Assembly: GCA_012064415.1 (NCBI GenBank)
Contig: SSNU01000049.1
Location: 106,561 to 170,560, forward strand
Reading direction: 5' to 3'
Length of the DNA: 64,000 nucleotides
DNA from: Gyrodactylus bullatarudis
Taxonomy: Eukaryota > Platyhelminthes > Monogenea > Gyrodactylidea > Gyrodactylidae
Of the stretch, positions 50,139-63,487 are shown piece by piece. Under the pieces are notes generated by a model. That model was not told the DNA's origin and ran no database searches. It was given only the letters and a program-made list of their open reading frames with translations. Position 1 is the stretch's first letter; each line of letters opens with the position of its first letter. Made by a program: the position numbers and the translations under genes.

Positions 50139-52911
50139 GTAAGTTCATTATTAATTTTAAAAACTATCTCCTTGAAAATTTCATTTTCCTTTTTTGATTT
50201 ATGCTGAATACGTTAACCGATCATAATACTGTAAAATAATGTATTGAGGCCAAATGCTCATTTCTTAAAGCACTTTAATAATGATACAAATTGAGAATTC
50301 ATTCAGATATTGAAAGAAATAGTAAAAGATGAATAAAATTAGAATAAAATGTAAGCTTGAAAAAGACCAAAACTCTCCAATAAATAGCAACAGGGGAAAA
50401 GCTCACATAGGCCAAGATATTTGAAGGTTTTAGAACTACATTCTTTTGAAAAAAAGTCTGGTTAATATAAATTCATGAAGAATTTCTCCTTCACTAGCGT
50501 TTTTGTACAAGATCAAAAACTTTGAAATATAAGCCCGTTTAGGAGGCCTGGTCACCGCATTTGAACAAATGATTTGTTGCATTCAGAACAGAGAAAATTT
50601 TAGTAAGAAATTCAAAGCAATCAGATTCAGGATTCAGTGTCTTTATGTTTATCTGAAAGATTATTCTAACCAATAAAACGAAAAGTTTAGGCTGCAATCA
50701 GATTTAATCACGTTTTTTTCATAATCAATTATCCCTTCTTTAGATTTTCCAACAAAAACTGATTTGTAATGCGGAATCTTTTCAATGATATTAAATATCA
50801 AAGTGGTTGTGTGCCACGATAAAAACATGTTGATTAAATTATCTCTCAGATTCCCCTTCTCAAAAGTGACACTTCTTATCACATTTCTGATAAAACCAAC
50901 TCTGAAATTTTTTGTTCATACTCTCTAATGTTATTCATTAGCTTTTAATATTTCTGATAAATACAACTGATTGAAAGAGGATAAGAGTGAACTTTTAAAA
51001 CTACATTTCCCAGAGGAAGCATTACACAAGAGTTGCTGTTGAGATCTTTTTTTTACCGAGATGTAGCAGATAAACATTGTATTATTAAACAAGTATCTTC
51101 AAAACAATCATTATTGATTTTTTAGCAGAGAAACTTGAAAAAATATTTTTGAAAGCTCAAATAAATTAGTTTCAATTTGATGTATCTCTCACCTTAATTC
51201 GAGCGGTAGAGGTTTTATTAATCTTTAGTAGTGTATAGAATGGGAAGATGACTTTAACTGAGTGTGGGATTAAAAGGGGTAAAACTATACTAGAACGAAA
51301 TGATTTTGTAAATTCTATCAAACTTTACTAGAAAGAGCAAAATTTTTTGATCTTGATAGCCGAGGAAAATATTTAAAAAGCTCTTTTTCTTGAAAGATAT
51401 GAGCGTTTGAAGTTAAAACTTATGGAGAAAGTTGACTCCAAAATCACAAAATTTTCAACAAAAAAGTAGCTGGAATGCGCAATTTTTTGTTTTGGGCGAT
51501 ACTCAAGGTATCATCAGATTGGAAATTAAATTTTGATTCTAATGATGCCTAATTAGTCAATTGAATTTTTTTGAAATTATATTTTAATTTTAAATTCTCA
51601 AATTTGGTTTTTTCAATTTATCTCAAAACCCAAACAAAATTTAGAAAATATAATTACAGATCCAGAAAATGTTTGGATCAAGATCCTATTGCAAAAATTT
51701 TCTAAAAGTGTCCTAGTGTGTCATTTAGTTATTTTCATATCTACAATCAGAACGGCATTTAGAAGTCTGTGAACGACAAACTATCTCCTTCAATATGCTA
51801 AGCTCTGTAGCAATCTTGAACGAAACATTTTTCTCATCAATAGGAATTTTAAAATTTGAAACTTTTTTCGACCGATCAAAATAGTAATATTCATGAAAAA
51901 TATGGGAAATATCATTTTTAAATATTCAAAAAACAATTTTAATAGGATTTAAGTAATTTTTACAAACTTTCTGTAAGAAATAATGTGAATCCAAGTTGAA
52001 ATTATGAATATAAAACATTAAAAACGTTTTTAATTTGAAAATGTTCACAATTTTGTTTATCTTATTCCAGATGCAGTGAGAGGTATTTTAAAGGGAAATT
52101 TAGTGGGAAAATATTGAAATACGTGAAGATTAAATTTATCATATCGATGGGCTATTCAAGTAATTTTGCAAAATTTCGTTCAAGTCTAATAAATAATGTC
52201 AAGACTTGGAAGGAAATGAAAAAAATTACTTTGAATAAAAGAAATCCATTAAAATTACATATTGGTAGTTAGTACTTCATCAAGTAGGAATGAATAAATA
52301 TTATCTTCCATAAACCATAAATGAATTTAAATTGAAAATTTTCAATCAAGAAGAGGATTATTTTGGAGACGTCTGCACTCTAAACCCACTATGAAAATAA
52401 CAAGCTTAAACCAGGCCTCCACCTCCCTCCTTTTTCATCTCATGAAAGGCTTTCTTAAAGAAAATAAAAAGTTAAAAATTCTCTTTATTACAAAAGAGTA
52501 AAATAGTTTTTATTTAGAGAGAATTCCATCTAATTATATCCCATGTTGATTGAATGTACTGGGATATATAATGAACCAGAAAACCTATAATATAAAAGTA
52601 TAAATGTCGGGTTCATATTTGTTTATCTAGCATTAGTTGAAATGGTTAGTTCACCATCATATGTCCCACAAAAGAGGGGTTTGATTTCTATTCTGTAATT
52701 TATACAGACCTCGAGATTATTGAGATAATTTTTTCAAGTAAAATCTAGATTATTATCACTAAACAAGGAGAAAAAGTTGTTTATGTGAAAATTTTTGAAT
52801 TTTGTAATTCCGCCCAATTCTTAGTTGGAAACACACTGTTTGACAAGTAAATCGATTTTACAACAAGGCATTTGATAGACTCGGCCTTGGTCGTTTACAA
52901 AAAATGCTAAC

Positions 52912-53725
52912 TAAAGTTGGTTAATATGAGGTTACAAGAATCTTAATTTTTCCTTCAAGAATTGGAATATAAGACGTCTAGAAAGCCAGATAATGATTTC
53001 TACTTTTAATGTTAGAAGAAAATAAAGAATTTTTATGAAAAATATGGTACTTTTTAAAATTTAGATTTGGCGCCAAACACCCATACAGTTAATTACACAC
53101 ATGATGGCTCACTAGATGAATATATTTCCTACCAAAATTATATTTATACCTCTCTGCTCCTCTTCAGGTGACCAATAATATGCATGGAAACCAAAAACCA
53201 ATAGAGTTTGAGTATTTTCCAATTTTTCATCCAATTTTAAGGCTATGCAGGAACGATTTTTTATGTAACATGAATTTTATTCATTCGTTAAAATCAAATT
53301 TATCATCAATCTTTTCTTTCTCAATTTTTTAACCAAGTATTTCCAATACCTGATCGGATTTTTACATTTTTGAACAACTTTTAACTTCAAATTGATTGAG
53401 TATACCATTCGTTCTGTTAAAGTTTAATATTCATTTCTCGATTGATTAAAATCAGATTTGCTTCATCTAAATTTTATACCAATCCATATTTGTTTTATAT
53501 AATTGTATTTCGAACATTGAACTGAAATTTTTTATTAATTTGAAAGGGGGACTGTTTTTCAGGAACAAGATTGGAAATTTTTCAAATCAAATTACGAAAA
53601 TCGAGATCTCTCTTAAAAAATATTCCTTCAATTACTAAAAAGGATTCCCTAAAAATTTTTGAAAATTCGAATTCTTGATGAAATAATTGAGAAATTTGTA
53701 GATATCATAGATTCCCAACCAGTTC
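52912..53725. repeat. Family B copy interrupted by family J
   Basis: Bases 52912-53083 (ctaaagttggttaatatgag to gcgccaaacacccata) and 53511-53725 (a cgaacattgaactgaaattt motif to the catagattcccaac end) form one family B element. Family J copy 2 (53084-53510) lies between them. Confidence 0.6.
53084..53510. repeat. Family J repeat, copy 2
   Basis: It matches 37895-38300 in order: cagttaattacacacatgatg, ttatacctctctgctcc, tgaccaataatatgcatg. Its insertion inside family B gives the family's approximate boundaries. Confidence 0.55.
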
Positions 53726-54378
53726 ATTGAATTTTGCGCAACTTTTGATGGTGCTTTATTTTCATCAAATTTACTTATCAGTAAAATTAATCATCTCCCA
53801 AACCTGATCCCTAAGCAGACTGAAGTAACGCCCTTATTTAGATTCAAGTGATGTAATTTTTTCCAACAATCAATATCAAATATCGGGATAGAAAATTTTT
53901 GCATCCATCTATAAACTGATATTTTACAAGCGAATTTTATCAAGATGACTACAAGGTAATACATACCATAATACTAATTACACACTAAGGACTAATACAC
54001 TCAGTAATAATGTATAGTATGATATAAACTGACTTGATACGATAAAAAAGTAATAATGATACTTTGACTTTAAACTATCAAAAAGATTATCCACATCAGA
54101 TAATAATGATAAAAGAGGGATATGTTGTATGTACCAAGCAGAGATGAATTGGAGAGTTATTCAACAATATCCCTTGGCTGGCTTCATCATCATCTTTAGG
54201 AAAAGGAATTAATGATTTAATATCATGCAAACAAATTTTCCTACTCTGGTTATTAACTGATGGAAAATAAATAGTTTTTTCTTAGATATCTTTTAATCAT
54301 TGATACCTATCTAAATATTCGTTCTGGTCCATTTAAGGAACTCATTGTGAGAATTTACAAATAGGATTTACATTTATT

Positions 54379-54585
54379 AGAGAGAGGCAAATTTTTTAGC
54401 ATACGCCAATTTTTGAATTTGCGCCAACTGTTCTCAATGAATTTTTCTACTACAGTCGATTAAAATCTAAATTTTGACCCGTTTGAATGCAATTTTAAAT
54501 AGAAATAGGTTCCTAAGGTATTTTAAATCAGCACTGCATTTACTAGTACTAAAAATTTCGAATTTAATTGCCTCCTCTTTACGTA
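54379..54585. repeat. Family G repeat, copy 2, with weak inverted ends
   Basis: It starts agagaggcaaattttttagc and ends cgaatttaattgcctcctct, an imperfect inverted pair. The interior matches 18440-18710. It lies about 100 bp before exon 6. Confidence 0.55.
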
Positions 54586-54680
54586 TCTTTCCACTTTGAC
54601 TTATTTATATTTTTCGTTGCACTTGCTACTTTAAAAAAATAGTCATCAACTATCTTACAATAATGATTTATAATTTCAAG

Positions 54681-54821
54681 ATAAGCCAAGGATTGAGTTA
54701 TCCCACAAAACCAATAATTGGATAATTGTGGCCAATGAATTGACCCTGATAGAATGCAAAGCTAATGCCTATCCGAATGCCAATGTTAAATGGCTCAATG
54801 AAGAAAACCAAGTTGCTTCTA
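54681..54821 (+). CDS. Exon 6: first part of Ig domain 3
   Basis: The acceptor is aatttcaag before 54681 and the donor is GTATGT at 54822. The split first codon gives Tyr250, so the exon opens with the linker Y-K-P-R and encodes residues 250-296. Cys275 (LIECKA) and Trp287 (VKWLNE) are present, with YPNA between them. There is no good alternative frame, and the exon is followed after only 53 bp by exon 7. Confidence 0.94.
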
Positions 54822-54874
54822 GTATGTTTTTATGTTTCCTTTAATTATCTTAAAAATTAATCTTGTTTCCACAG
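54822..54874 (+). other. Intron 6, minimal 53-bp intron
   Basis: GTATGT to gtttccacag, with a T-rich tract before the acceptor. It splits Ig domain 3 in phase 1. It is about 400 times shorter than intron 1. Confidence 0.9.
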
Positions 54875-55054
54875 ATGGCTCAGTCTTATTTCTTGGTAAG
54901 GATCCTGATTCGATTGATTTACTTGAACGGGCCAAGGATAGCCTGAAGAACGGTCAAGTTTATGACGATGTTGAGAACCCACTGAAAAAGTATACATGTC
55001 TTGCTTCGTCATCAGAGGGCGAAACAAAGATGGAAATACGCGTTCGAATTTCAT
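54875..55054 (+). CDS. Exon 7: second part of Ig domain 3
   Basis: The acceptor is gtttccacag before 54875 and the donor is GTGAGC at 55055. The split first codon makes Asn297, creating an N-G-S glycosylation sequon across the intron. The exon encodes residues 297-356, including the distal Cys338 in KKYTCLAS and the final strand MEIRVRIS. The loop between the E and F strands is rich in Asp, Glu and Lys and longer than usual. Confidence 0.95.
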
Positions 55055-55877
55055 GTGAGCTCTAAAACATTTTTTTTGTAACTAATTTCACGATCATTCC
55101 AGTTTGAGTTTAGTGAGCGGCCTTGTAGTATCATTTGAGACAAATATCATCTTGATAAAAACTAATTAGGATAACTGTTAACTAAAATGGGGATGCTTAT
55201 GACTAACAGATTTAATACTTAGATTGCTGCCAAATATAGAGATAAAAAATTAGAAACAATAGCGATCATTACCGATTTATTTTTCAAAAGATGTCTACTT
55301 ACTAAGTAGTTGAGTCGGGGTATTCCTTTGGGATGGGGGGAGGGGAGGAGGGATATTATCCACCTCAAACTTACTTTCATAGAGGATGTAACTATTGAAT
55401 AGACAAAGATGAAATTATTAAAACAAAAGCCAGCAAAAGATAAGTGGGATGAATTGAATAACTCGTTCTGAGAATTCCCCATGGTATGGAAAAATACGCA
55501 AGAAATCTTAATCCTTATAAGATGAACCGAATATTATCTGGAGCTGGAAGGTAATATAATCATAGGATTCTTTGGATAAAGTACAGATTGAACGATATTT
55601 AGCCTTTTGTCAGAAAACTTTTCAAAAATCTAAGGGAAAAACAACATTTCATAATTTCCAGATATTGCCGAGCGAATAAACTTAATTCTGTGAATCAGTT
55701 AACTCTTAGTGGCTAATTTGAAAAGCAAATACTTTCAGTCTTTTCTTTATGGAATTTAATCTGGAAAATTCTGTATCGCTATACTCTCACTCACTTCATT
55801 ATACTGATTTCAAATGCATTCATAACCAGGATTCTTTGAGAATTGACACGATTTGTAAAGTTGTACAATGTACATGG

Positions 55878-56290
55878 AGCTAATTGACATGAAGATGAGA
55901 ATTTATTATTTTCGCAGAAGACTCAATTGTTTTCTCCGGAAACTCATGAACTTGAAAAAATTCAATTTGGCCAAAATTTTCTGAATTTCTAAAATGCCGC
56001 AAATTTTTATCAATTTCAAATATTTGAAGCAGCTGATATTTGGTATCAAAATTAGACAAAGAATTCGAAATCGTCTAAAAAAGGAACAGAAAATTTTCAT
56101 TTTTGGGGGAAATTAAACCATTTAAATTTTTTGATGAAGGAAAATTTAGAAGTTTAACCTCTTCTTGGAGATGGTAAGTGTCTAATTCTTCGTCCATTGA
56201 TGATCCGAAATGTCAGTTTCAAATTTCTATAAATCTTCGAAATCGATAAAAATTACATAGCCCAAAGGTTGAAAAAGTGAAGAGTTTTCA
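55878..56290. repeat. Family A copy, degraded
   Basis: It opens agctaattgacatgaagatg followed by agaatttattattttcgcag, with a tctccggaaactcatgaac landmark and later a cgaaatcgataaaaatta motif in inverted sense. Confidence 0.6.
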
Positions 56291-59200
56291 AAGATCATCC
56301 TTAATGCCCACAGAAAGGATTAAAATTCTATCTGTATTTTGAGTGTTCACTAAAATTGAAAAATAAAATAACCTAAAGACTCATAAGACCTCCCCCCGTA
56401 TTCTCAAGAGAGTCAAATCTCGTAATGATCCTCTTTGTTATTCAAGACCACTTGTAAATTCTCAAGATTAGGCCAATTAATGCAAACTATCAAGAGAATT
56501 ATTTTCTTTTTCCCATTTCCTCTGAATAGATCAACTTTTGTTGGAAATGTGTCCAATTTTGAATTTACAATTTCCTTAATTTGGATTATTTTTCAATTAT
56601 ATTTCTCCTGCAGTTCAACCTTTTTCTTCCATCTCATTATATTATTAATTTAACAATTTAAATAAGTTATCTTTTCACTGGAAACGAGAATTTCTACCAG
56701 AGACACTCAGTTCTATCTATGGGTCAAGCTCTACTCTTTCTATGGCTAGAAGACTAAAATAACAATGTTAACTATTCGTAATGTTATTCGCAATGTATAG
56801 CTCCTTCTAACATTTATTTATTTGATTACAACACGATAAATGTTAATAAACATCCTAATTAATTATTTAAATCAAGGAGAGAATATCATCACTGGTGTTA
56901 CACACATCTTCTCTTGTTACACATACAATTACAATAATTATTTTTCAAGGGTTAACCAAGACTTCTTCTTCGCAGCCTGTTCTTTTCTACGATAGTTACA
57001 GCTAGAGTTCACTAGTTTGACAAAAAAACTCAATATTTATGTATTCACAAATGTATTTTTTTGAATTACATGATGAATTGACCTCATTTGTTGTTGAAAT
57101 AAATAAAATTCTGAAAATAAATCAATCTGGCCAAATGGAATTTCGAATTTGGTCATGGTCCTAATTATCAGCAATAAATATCTGAAATTAATTAAAAATT
57201 TCAGCTGAATTGTTGAAAAAGTGAGAAGTAGGATATTCCAAAAATGGCCCAAATTTTAAATGACCCATGGGCTCGCGGAATTCCAAATATTGAAATTTTT
57301 TTAAAAATAGTTAATTCTCATCGATAATTTATCGTTAAGATGCTTGACGAAGGACCCGTTTTTCAAGGGTTTGTTTCATCTAGAACTCTTTGGTTAATTC
57401 TTTCAACCAGGAGTTAAATTAAATGATGAATGTACTCTCTAAACAGTTATTGTTATAACTTTCTTTGTATTTCAAAAGGATCTCTTCAGTTTGGCATCAA
57501 CTATCATATCACTCTCTGGGATCTTTACTCAATTTGATAACAGAGTAATAGTAATTATCCAAATGTCTAATACAGTAGACTAGGGGTATTTCATTCAAAC
57601 GTTCTCATTGTGCTTCAAGTTCGTGACTAATATCATTACTGCCATATAGAAACTAAATTATCATCATCATTATTCTTTTCTTTCACAAGTTGTACGCTGA
57701 AAAAAGGCAGAGAGAAATAAATTAATACTCTTTTGTATTTAAAAAGTATATCTCACGGTGACAGTTATTTTGAAAATCATTCTGGGACAAATTGATTAGA
57801 GAGGAATGATCCGTTGTTGACGAGACAATGCATCATAATAAAAGATAAGAAGAGGTTAATATTGGTATATGTTGACTAGTTATCTTCTAAGCTATGAGAT
57901 ATATCGAGCAGGCGATTACATATTTGAAATCTACAGCTACTATTGTCTCACATTAGGATTTTTTAAAATTTTTCCTAGACCTGGGGCAAGTAGTTGTCGA
58001 AAAAAAGATTCTATAACTTTTTTTAAATATTTGACTTGATTTTCAATTGAAATAATGCATTTCAAAACTAGATACGTCGTCTTATTCTCTGGAATGCATG
58101 AGTTTTGAAGTCCACTGTATAAAAAGTCTAAATTCCGGACCCTTCTCAATTGGATTGTTTGAGAAAAAAATCTTCATTGCCTTAACAAAGCCTTTTAAAT
58201 TTTCGATTTGTGAGATTTATTTCCTAAATGATAAACAAAGTGAAGGATTTATTAGAAATCAAACAGTTTACGAACCTGTATTATGATATTATTTTAGAAA
58301 AAATTAGTTCAATCAGCCAATCTTATTTCCGAGTATCAAGATCAACAAGCTAAATTTCATAGCTCTTGAAACCTGGTAAAAAGTTTAGCAAACCAATCCG
58401 TTAGTCTTAAGACTATCAAGAGTAACAAGATTAACGGTAACACATATATATATTTCATCTATTATTCCCTTATTTACCATGAAATTAAAGCATCAACTTG
58501 ATTAAATTATGTAATTCCTTCGATTAAATAGTTGAGATTCTTTTTCAAAAGATTATAAAATTGCTAGTATAAATCCAAAACTATATATCCAAGTGTTACG
58601 AGAGTTGTCAAGAGTTATTTCTGATGCCTCTCTCATAGAACAACAACATCTAATAATTGGTTATTCACATAACAAATTGGGTGGGCTCGTTACCAGATAA
58701 AAAAATATGCTTATCTTTTTCTTGACTCTTTTTATGGGTATTGGCAATAAATAAACTCACTCTAATTTCTATTGACTGAACATTTTTGCAAAGGGGTAAA
58801 ACTGATTTTAGTGATAAATGTTCTTTTCACTTTCCCCTTACATCTCATTCCCAAGGCTCATCCAACGCATCATAGGCACACACGAAAGATTTATGTATGC
58901 AATGACTCAGAAGATTATCTCATTCACCCCTGTGTATCATGTGTAAAATGTACCAAAAGGCAATTTCTATTTCTTCTTTTTTTATGTAACTAAAAAATAT
59001 TGTAAGAAGTGTCCAGTTCTCAGGTCAGACTGTATCAATATATAAAACTCTCTTTTATCATAGCGATTACACTAAACATGACGTGTTTGGCGTATTCCCT
59101 CTTCTACAGATATAGAACCAAGACTATATCAAAATGTATTCCAATTAATGAATGTAGAACATTAAGAAATGTTACTCCCCTCCCTTTTCAATTCGTCACG

Positions 59201-60164
59201 CAAGTTCTCTTTATCTTTAGCATGTTTTTACTTTTGACCATGTTTCCTAGCAAAAAAGCTAATTAATTTAGCTTCATACTGAATATCAGAATGATCTGAT
59301 AGATCTAAAAAAAGAAGAAATTACAGTGTTTTTAGAAATTCAACCTACTAGCCAAGTGTGGTCACAGGTGTATTACTATATCCATGTGAATCTAACTTGA
59401 TGGATATTGTCTTCTCACATCTACAGATGTTGGAATTTGGATAAGCAATTCCATAAGATAGTCAAATAATAGACACGTTTCGTTCTCGACGTTAGGACTC
59501 TTCAGTACACCATAGCTAGAATTCGAACCAATTACTCGATAGAACCAATCAGATTTTCAGAGCAAAAGTAAAAATTTCAAAAAACGATGGTTGACCTGGG
59601 GGTGTTTTTCTTTGCAGTATTTGTGAAAATATTCGCTAGCCTAGACATACATGTAAAACTCGTGAGGTAATTCATTCATTGCCTAATTAGAATATCTCAT
59701 TTCCTGTGATAATTTGGGTGTGGCTATTCCACACTCTCTTCTAATCCCTACAACACAATCACATTTCTCATATTTTTTATTATCACTCGAAAGTATTCGT
59801 CTCAGTTACCAGAGTATTATTATTATTATTATTGAGGGGATGAAAGAAGAAAACTAATGGGACTACTTCTACTTTTACTATTTTGTTTTATGCATGTAGT
59901 TAATGAATGTTTTTCTTTCATTCATACAGAATCAGATTTCCATTGACTGAATTAATGCTTGTAGAGATTAATAGTTCCCCTTTATGTCTGGACAAATAAA
60001 TTGCTTATACGAGACTCTAAACAATTGTGCAATAAGCAAGACACACTAAATTTAGTCTTCTTGGCTTCGTCCTGAATAAAAAATTCCTTTGGAGATATCT
60101 ACAAAAATAATAATTCTATTGTAAATTTTAGAAGAAACCACTCATCAAGTGAATTAGCTAGCTA

Positions 60165-60500
60165 AAATAAGAATGATTTTTACAAAACGTTAAATTTTTT
60201 ATCAAGAAATCGAATTTGATCAAGATTTTTCAAGAAAATTCTCGAATTAGTGCCAAGCTTCCATTTTCTGGTCAAATTAGACTAGGAAACTTGTTATAAA
60301 ATCTTTGATAAACTCGGCATTTTCAAGGATCTTGGATCAAAAAAATTTCATTTCTTTGTCTAATCGAGTTTCTTGTTTTAAAATCAACAAAAAATTTCAA
60401 CTCAAAGTTTGAAATGAACGATAATTTTCATAAATTTTTTTTCTTCCTATGGTGAATGTAAGCCTTGTGATCTAGATTCTTGATCAAATTCGATTTTTTG
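60165..60500. repeat. Family C foldback remnant
   Basis: It contains a ttatcaagaaatcgaatttga motif on the left and ttcttcctatggtgaatgta, then a gatctagattcttgatcaaa motif, on the right, as in the 22623 copy. Confidence 0.55.
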
Positions 60501-61295
60501 CCCTAAAGATATCTACAAAAATAACCCTTTTGTTATATTTTTTCCTGCCTTAACAAGGTTCTTTAAATATTTCAATAAAAAAATTAATTTTCTCTGAGTA
60601 AGCTGTTTTTTTGAAGTTTGATCTGTATTCAATGGTTTCGTACCTTAAAGCTAATTAGTTTTGTAACCATTAAACTTCAAAGTCGACAAATCTTCATACT
60701 GACGTTGAGTAACATGAGATAGGAACCAATAGGAAAACATAATTGAAGGTTTTGAACACTTGGGATTTTAGAATGTAATTTTGGATTTAACTAGAAAGTA
60801 TTGATTCAATCTACCTGAAAAATTGAAATAATTCGTATAGGTCCAATTAAAACTTGAATAATATGAATATTCTGACTTTTTTGATCATGTTTCTCCAACC
60901 TAGTTAGTTTACCGTCCTGATTATGTAGAGGAGGAGGGGATTGAATTTGTATTGTGTGATCTCCAATCGAGTTAGACTTCATTCAATCAAATTTTGGGCT
61001 TGTAAACGATGGATATTTCTGCCTCTGTCTGACATTTCTCCATCATTCGACATGATACAATCTGTTTCAATTACGGAAAATCTTTTTATTTCTCTGCTTC
61101 AAACCATAAAGGTCAATTCTGTTCAAACGGTTTTCTTGATTTTTCATTTGGTTCTAAACTCATAAGGAAGGTTAGAGAAAAACTAGTGAATATTACTAAC
61201 TATATTTCCCGGGGCATCTTCTTGATGAACTTAGGCAATATATTTTCTCGATCAAAATTTCATCTTTCAAAATCATTTATTTTTATATTCAATAG

Positions 61296-61580
61296 ACCCT
61301 CCAATCATACAAATGCCAAATAAACTTCAAATAAACGAAGGAAGCAGTCTTGAAACCCTCCAGTGTAATGTCAGAGCAGAGCCAAGACCGAGTTTTGTTT
61401 CCTGGTCAAGGGTCGACCAAATTAATCATGCACGCTGGAATTCAACTCTCCTCAGATTGGAAAATGTCAGTGTTGAGACAGCTGGTCGTTACCGTTGTGA
61501 AGCTGAAAATCATATCCAGCCAACTGGCAGGAAATATCAAGTTTTTAAAACACAAGAAGAAGTTGAAGTTATTGTCTTTT
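61296..61580 (+). CDS. Exon 8: complete Ig domain 4
   Basis: The acceptor is attcaatag before 61296 and the donor is GTGAGT at 61581. It encodes residues 357-451: linker Y-P-P, strand B with Cys380 (TLQCNV), Trp393 (VSWSR) and the F-strand motif A-G-R-Y-R-C-E-A-E-N ending at Cys424. Unlike domains 1-3 it is not interrupted by an intron and is a symmetric 1-1 exon. Potential N-glycosylation sites are N405 (NST) and N413 (NVS). A charged extension (QPTGRKYQ to KTQEEV) lengthens the F-G loop. Confidence 0.95.
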
Positions 61581-61850
61581 GTGAGTCTATTTTTCGTATT
61601 CTTATATGTTTGTGATTGAATACCTTTAATGTTTCCACTGTAGTCTGACAGAATTCTCTTTTTTTTGGCCAGTGGTCAAGCCTTTTAGACCCAAAAATAG
61701 AATGAAAAAAAAAGTTGAATCAAGACTAAAATAGTTTAATTTCCTTAATGTTGAAAAATTCATAAAATGTTCAGATATTCTTTTGACTTCTTTACAAGTG
61801 AAGCGAATTAGTTTTACAGCCATTATACTTGGGAAAAAGTTTCTTAAAAG

Positions 61851-62536
61851 ATTCTAAAGCTAATTGATATAAAGTTGGGAATCCATAATTTTGGAATCCT
61901 ACTCATGTTGCCCACTTTTACCATTTGAAAAAAAAATTCTGAAAAAAATTATTTTATGAAAAATATGATCATTTTTCAAATTCTCATCTGGCGCCAAAAT
62001 CCCATCCCGCCAAAATTTTTTTTTTTGATTTGAAAGTGAGAGGCTGATCGAAAGAGGTTTTTCAGAATCAAGATTAGACAAGAAAATCAATTCAACTGAA
62101 TCTTATCTGATGAATAGCCTTATTACCGTTTGGGAGCGGAATTTCGATAATTTGATCATTTTCACTACTTAAAAATCAATAAAGTTTCGATAATTCAAAA
62201 TCTCTCGAAAATGGATAAACTGACGATAATTTGACGATTCTAGTCAGCTTTCTTGTCTAGTCTTGATCCTGAAAAAAATTCTTTCGATCAGCCTTTCACT
62301 TTCAAATCAATAAACATTTTCGAAAAAATGGAATTTTGGCGCCAAATGGGAATTTGAAAAATGACCATATTTTTCATAAAAATAGCTTTTTCCAGAATTT
62401 TTTTCTTCAAATGGCAAAAGTGGGCAACATGAGTAGGATTCCAAAAAATCTTTAACAAATTAAAATTCTTGATGAAAAAATCGAGATTTCTGTAAAAATC
62501 ATAGATTCCAAATTTCATATCAATTAGCTTTAGAAT
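61851..62536. mobile_element. Family B foldback element, 686 bp, intact ends
   Basis: A perfect 20-bp outer inverted repeat, ATTCTAAAGCTAATTGATAT (61851-61870) and its mirror at 62517-62536. Paired arms follow, with ctactcatgttgcccac / gtgggcaacatgagtag and tggcgcca on both sides. The centre carries taccgtttgggagcgg. No coding potential. Confidence 0.8.
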
Positions 62537-63045
62537 CAGTGATGACGAAATCTCTGTTTGTAAATCTAAAATAATTTGGTGGAAAATTATCTTGAAAATC
62601 CCAAAATGATTTCATTACCAAAGATGAGAGTGTTGATACTTTCATTAGATCTTGTGCGAATTGAATTATCAAATTATTATCTGTTGTCTTGAGCACTATC
62701 TTGGATAATCTCTTTTATTCCACTTGCTTGCCTCACACCAGAGTCCTCATTATAATAATAATTTTCTCTCTAATGATCCTTTAAAATCCCCTCTCCTCAA
62801 AATGTTGTTAGAGAAGTGAGTAGATAAGGTCACATGAGATCAATGAACCTTGAATGCATTTTATAATGAGTAGTCTATTCTCTTAAATCGTTTACGTATG
62901 CCCTCTCGCTTAAAGAGAAAATAAAATAGAAAGTAAGTCCACTATCAAAAGGGGACTCTCTTTTGCTTTGATAGACTTGACATCAATGTCCATTAATTAA
63001 AGTTTCTTTGACTTAGTATATTTTATTTCTCCTATCGTGAAGCTT

Positions 63046-63487
63046 CTAGATATTTTCAAGACTAGTTACATTTAATCAAGAAATGATGATTGCATTCATT
63101 AATCCAGTTACATTTTATAAGGGTTGAAAGAATATTAAGAAAAAGTTTAACTTCCAGATATGCCTTTGTGATAATCGAAAAATTCAAATAGTTCGATTTC
63201 TCACAGTAATGACGAATTTCTCTTAATGGTGAATTCAAATTCTTCTTTTAATTTTGATCCTGAAGATCCGCATTTAACTGCTTCGAATCATCGAAATCGA
63301 TAAAAATTTTGAGTTCAAAAGTTGAAAAAACGGGCTAATTCTGGTCAGATTGATTTTTTTTCGGAATTTTTACAAATCTCCACATCTTATTAGAATTCAA
63401 AAACTTATTTTTTTCTGTGAATCCGGAAAAAATCGAGTTTTTTTGCAAAAATAGTAAATTCTCATCTTCATGTCAACTAGCTTTAAT
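63046..63487 (-). mobile_element. Family A single unit, inverted copy of 9023-9507
   Basis: The whole segment is the complement of 9023-9507, from tctagatattttcaagacta to catgtcaactagctttaa, including the catttaatcaagaaatgatg and ttctgtgaatccgg landmarks. It lacks the second half that makes the 9-kb copy a palindrome. Confidence 0.75.

Larger units (their letters stand above)
50139..54680 (+). other. Intron 5, 4.5 kb
   Basis: It is bounded by GTAAGT and aatttcaag. It carries a repeat related to 6770-7020 (50320-50560), a split family B copy with a family J insertion (52912-53725) and a family G copy (54379). 50.6-52.8 kb shows nothing I can name. Confidence 0.7.
55055..61295 (+). other. Intron 7, 6.2 kb
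   Basis: It is bounded by GTGAGC and attcaatag. It contains degraded family A copies (55878-56290 and weakly 57030-57310), an ATT microsatellite at 59815-59833, a family C remnant (60165-60500) and a family F tail (61140-61240). 57.4-59.8 kb has no named feature. Confidence 0.7.

Noticed and set aside
54857..55054. Minus-strand open frame opposite exon 7
   Set aside because: It is the shadow of the real exon on the plus strand.
61350..61619. Second plus-strand open frame over exon 8
   Set aside because: It is out of phase with the Ig domain and lacks its motifs. The frame giving Y-P-P, Cys380, Trp393 and Cys424 is the coding one.
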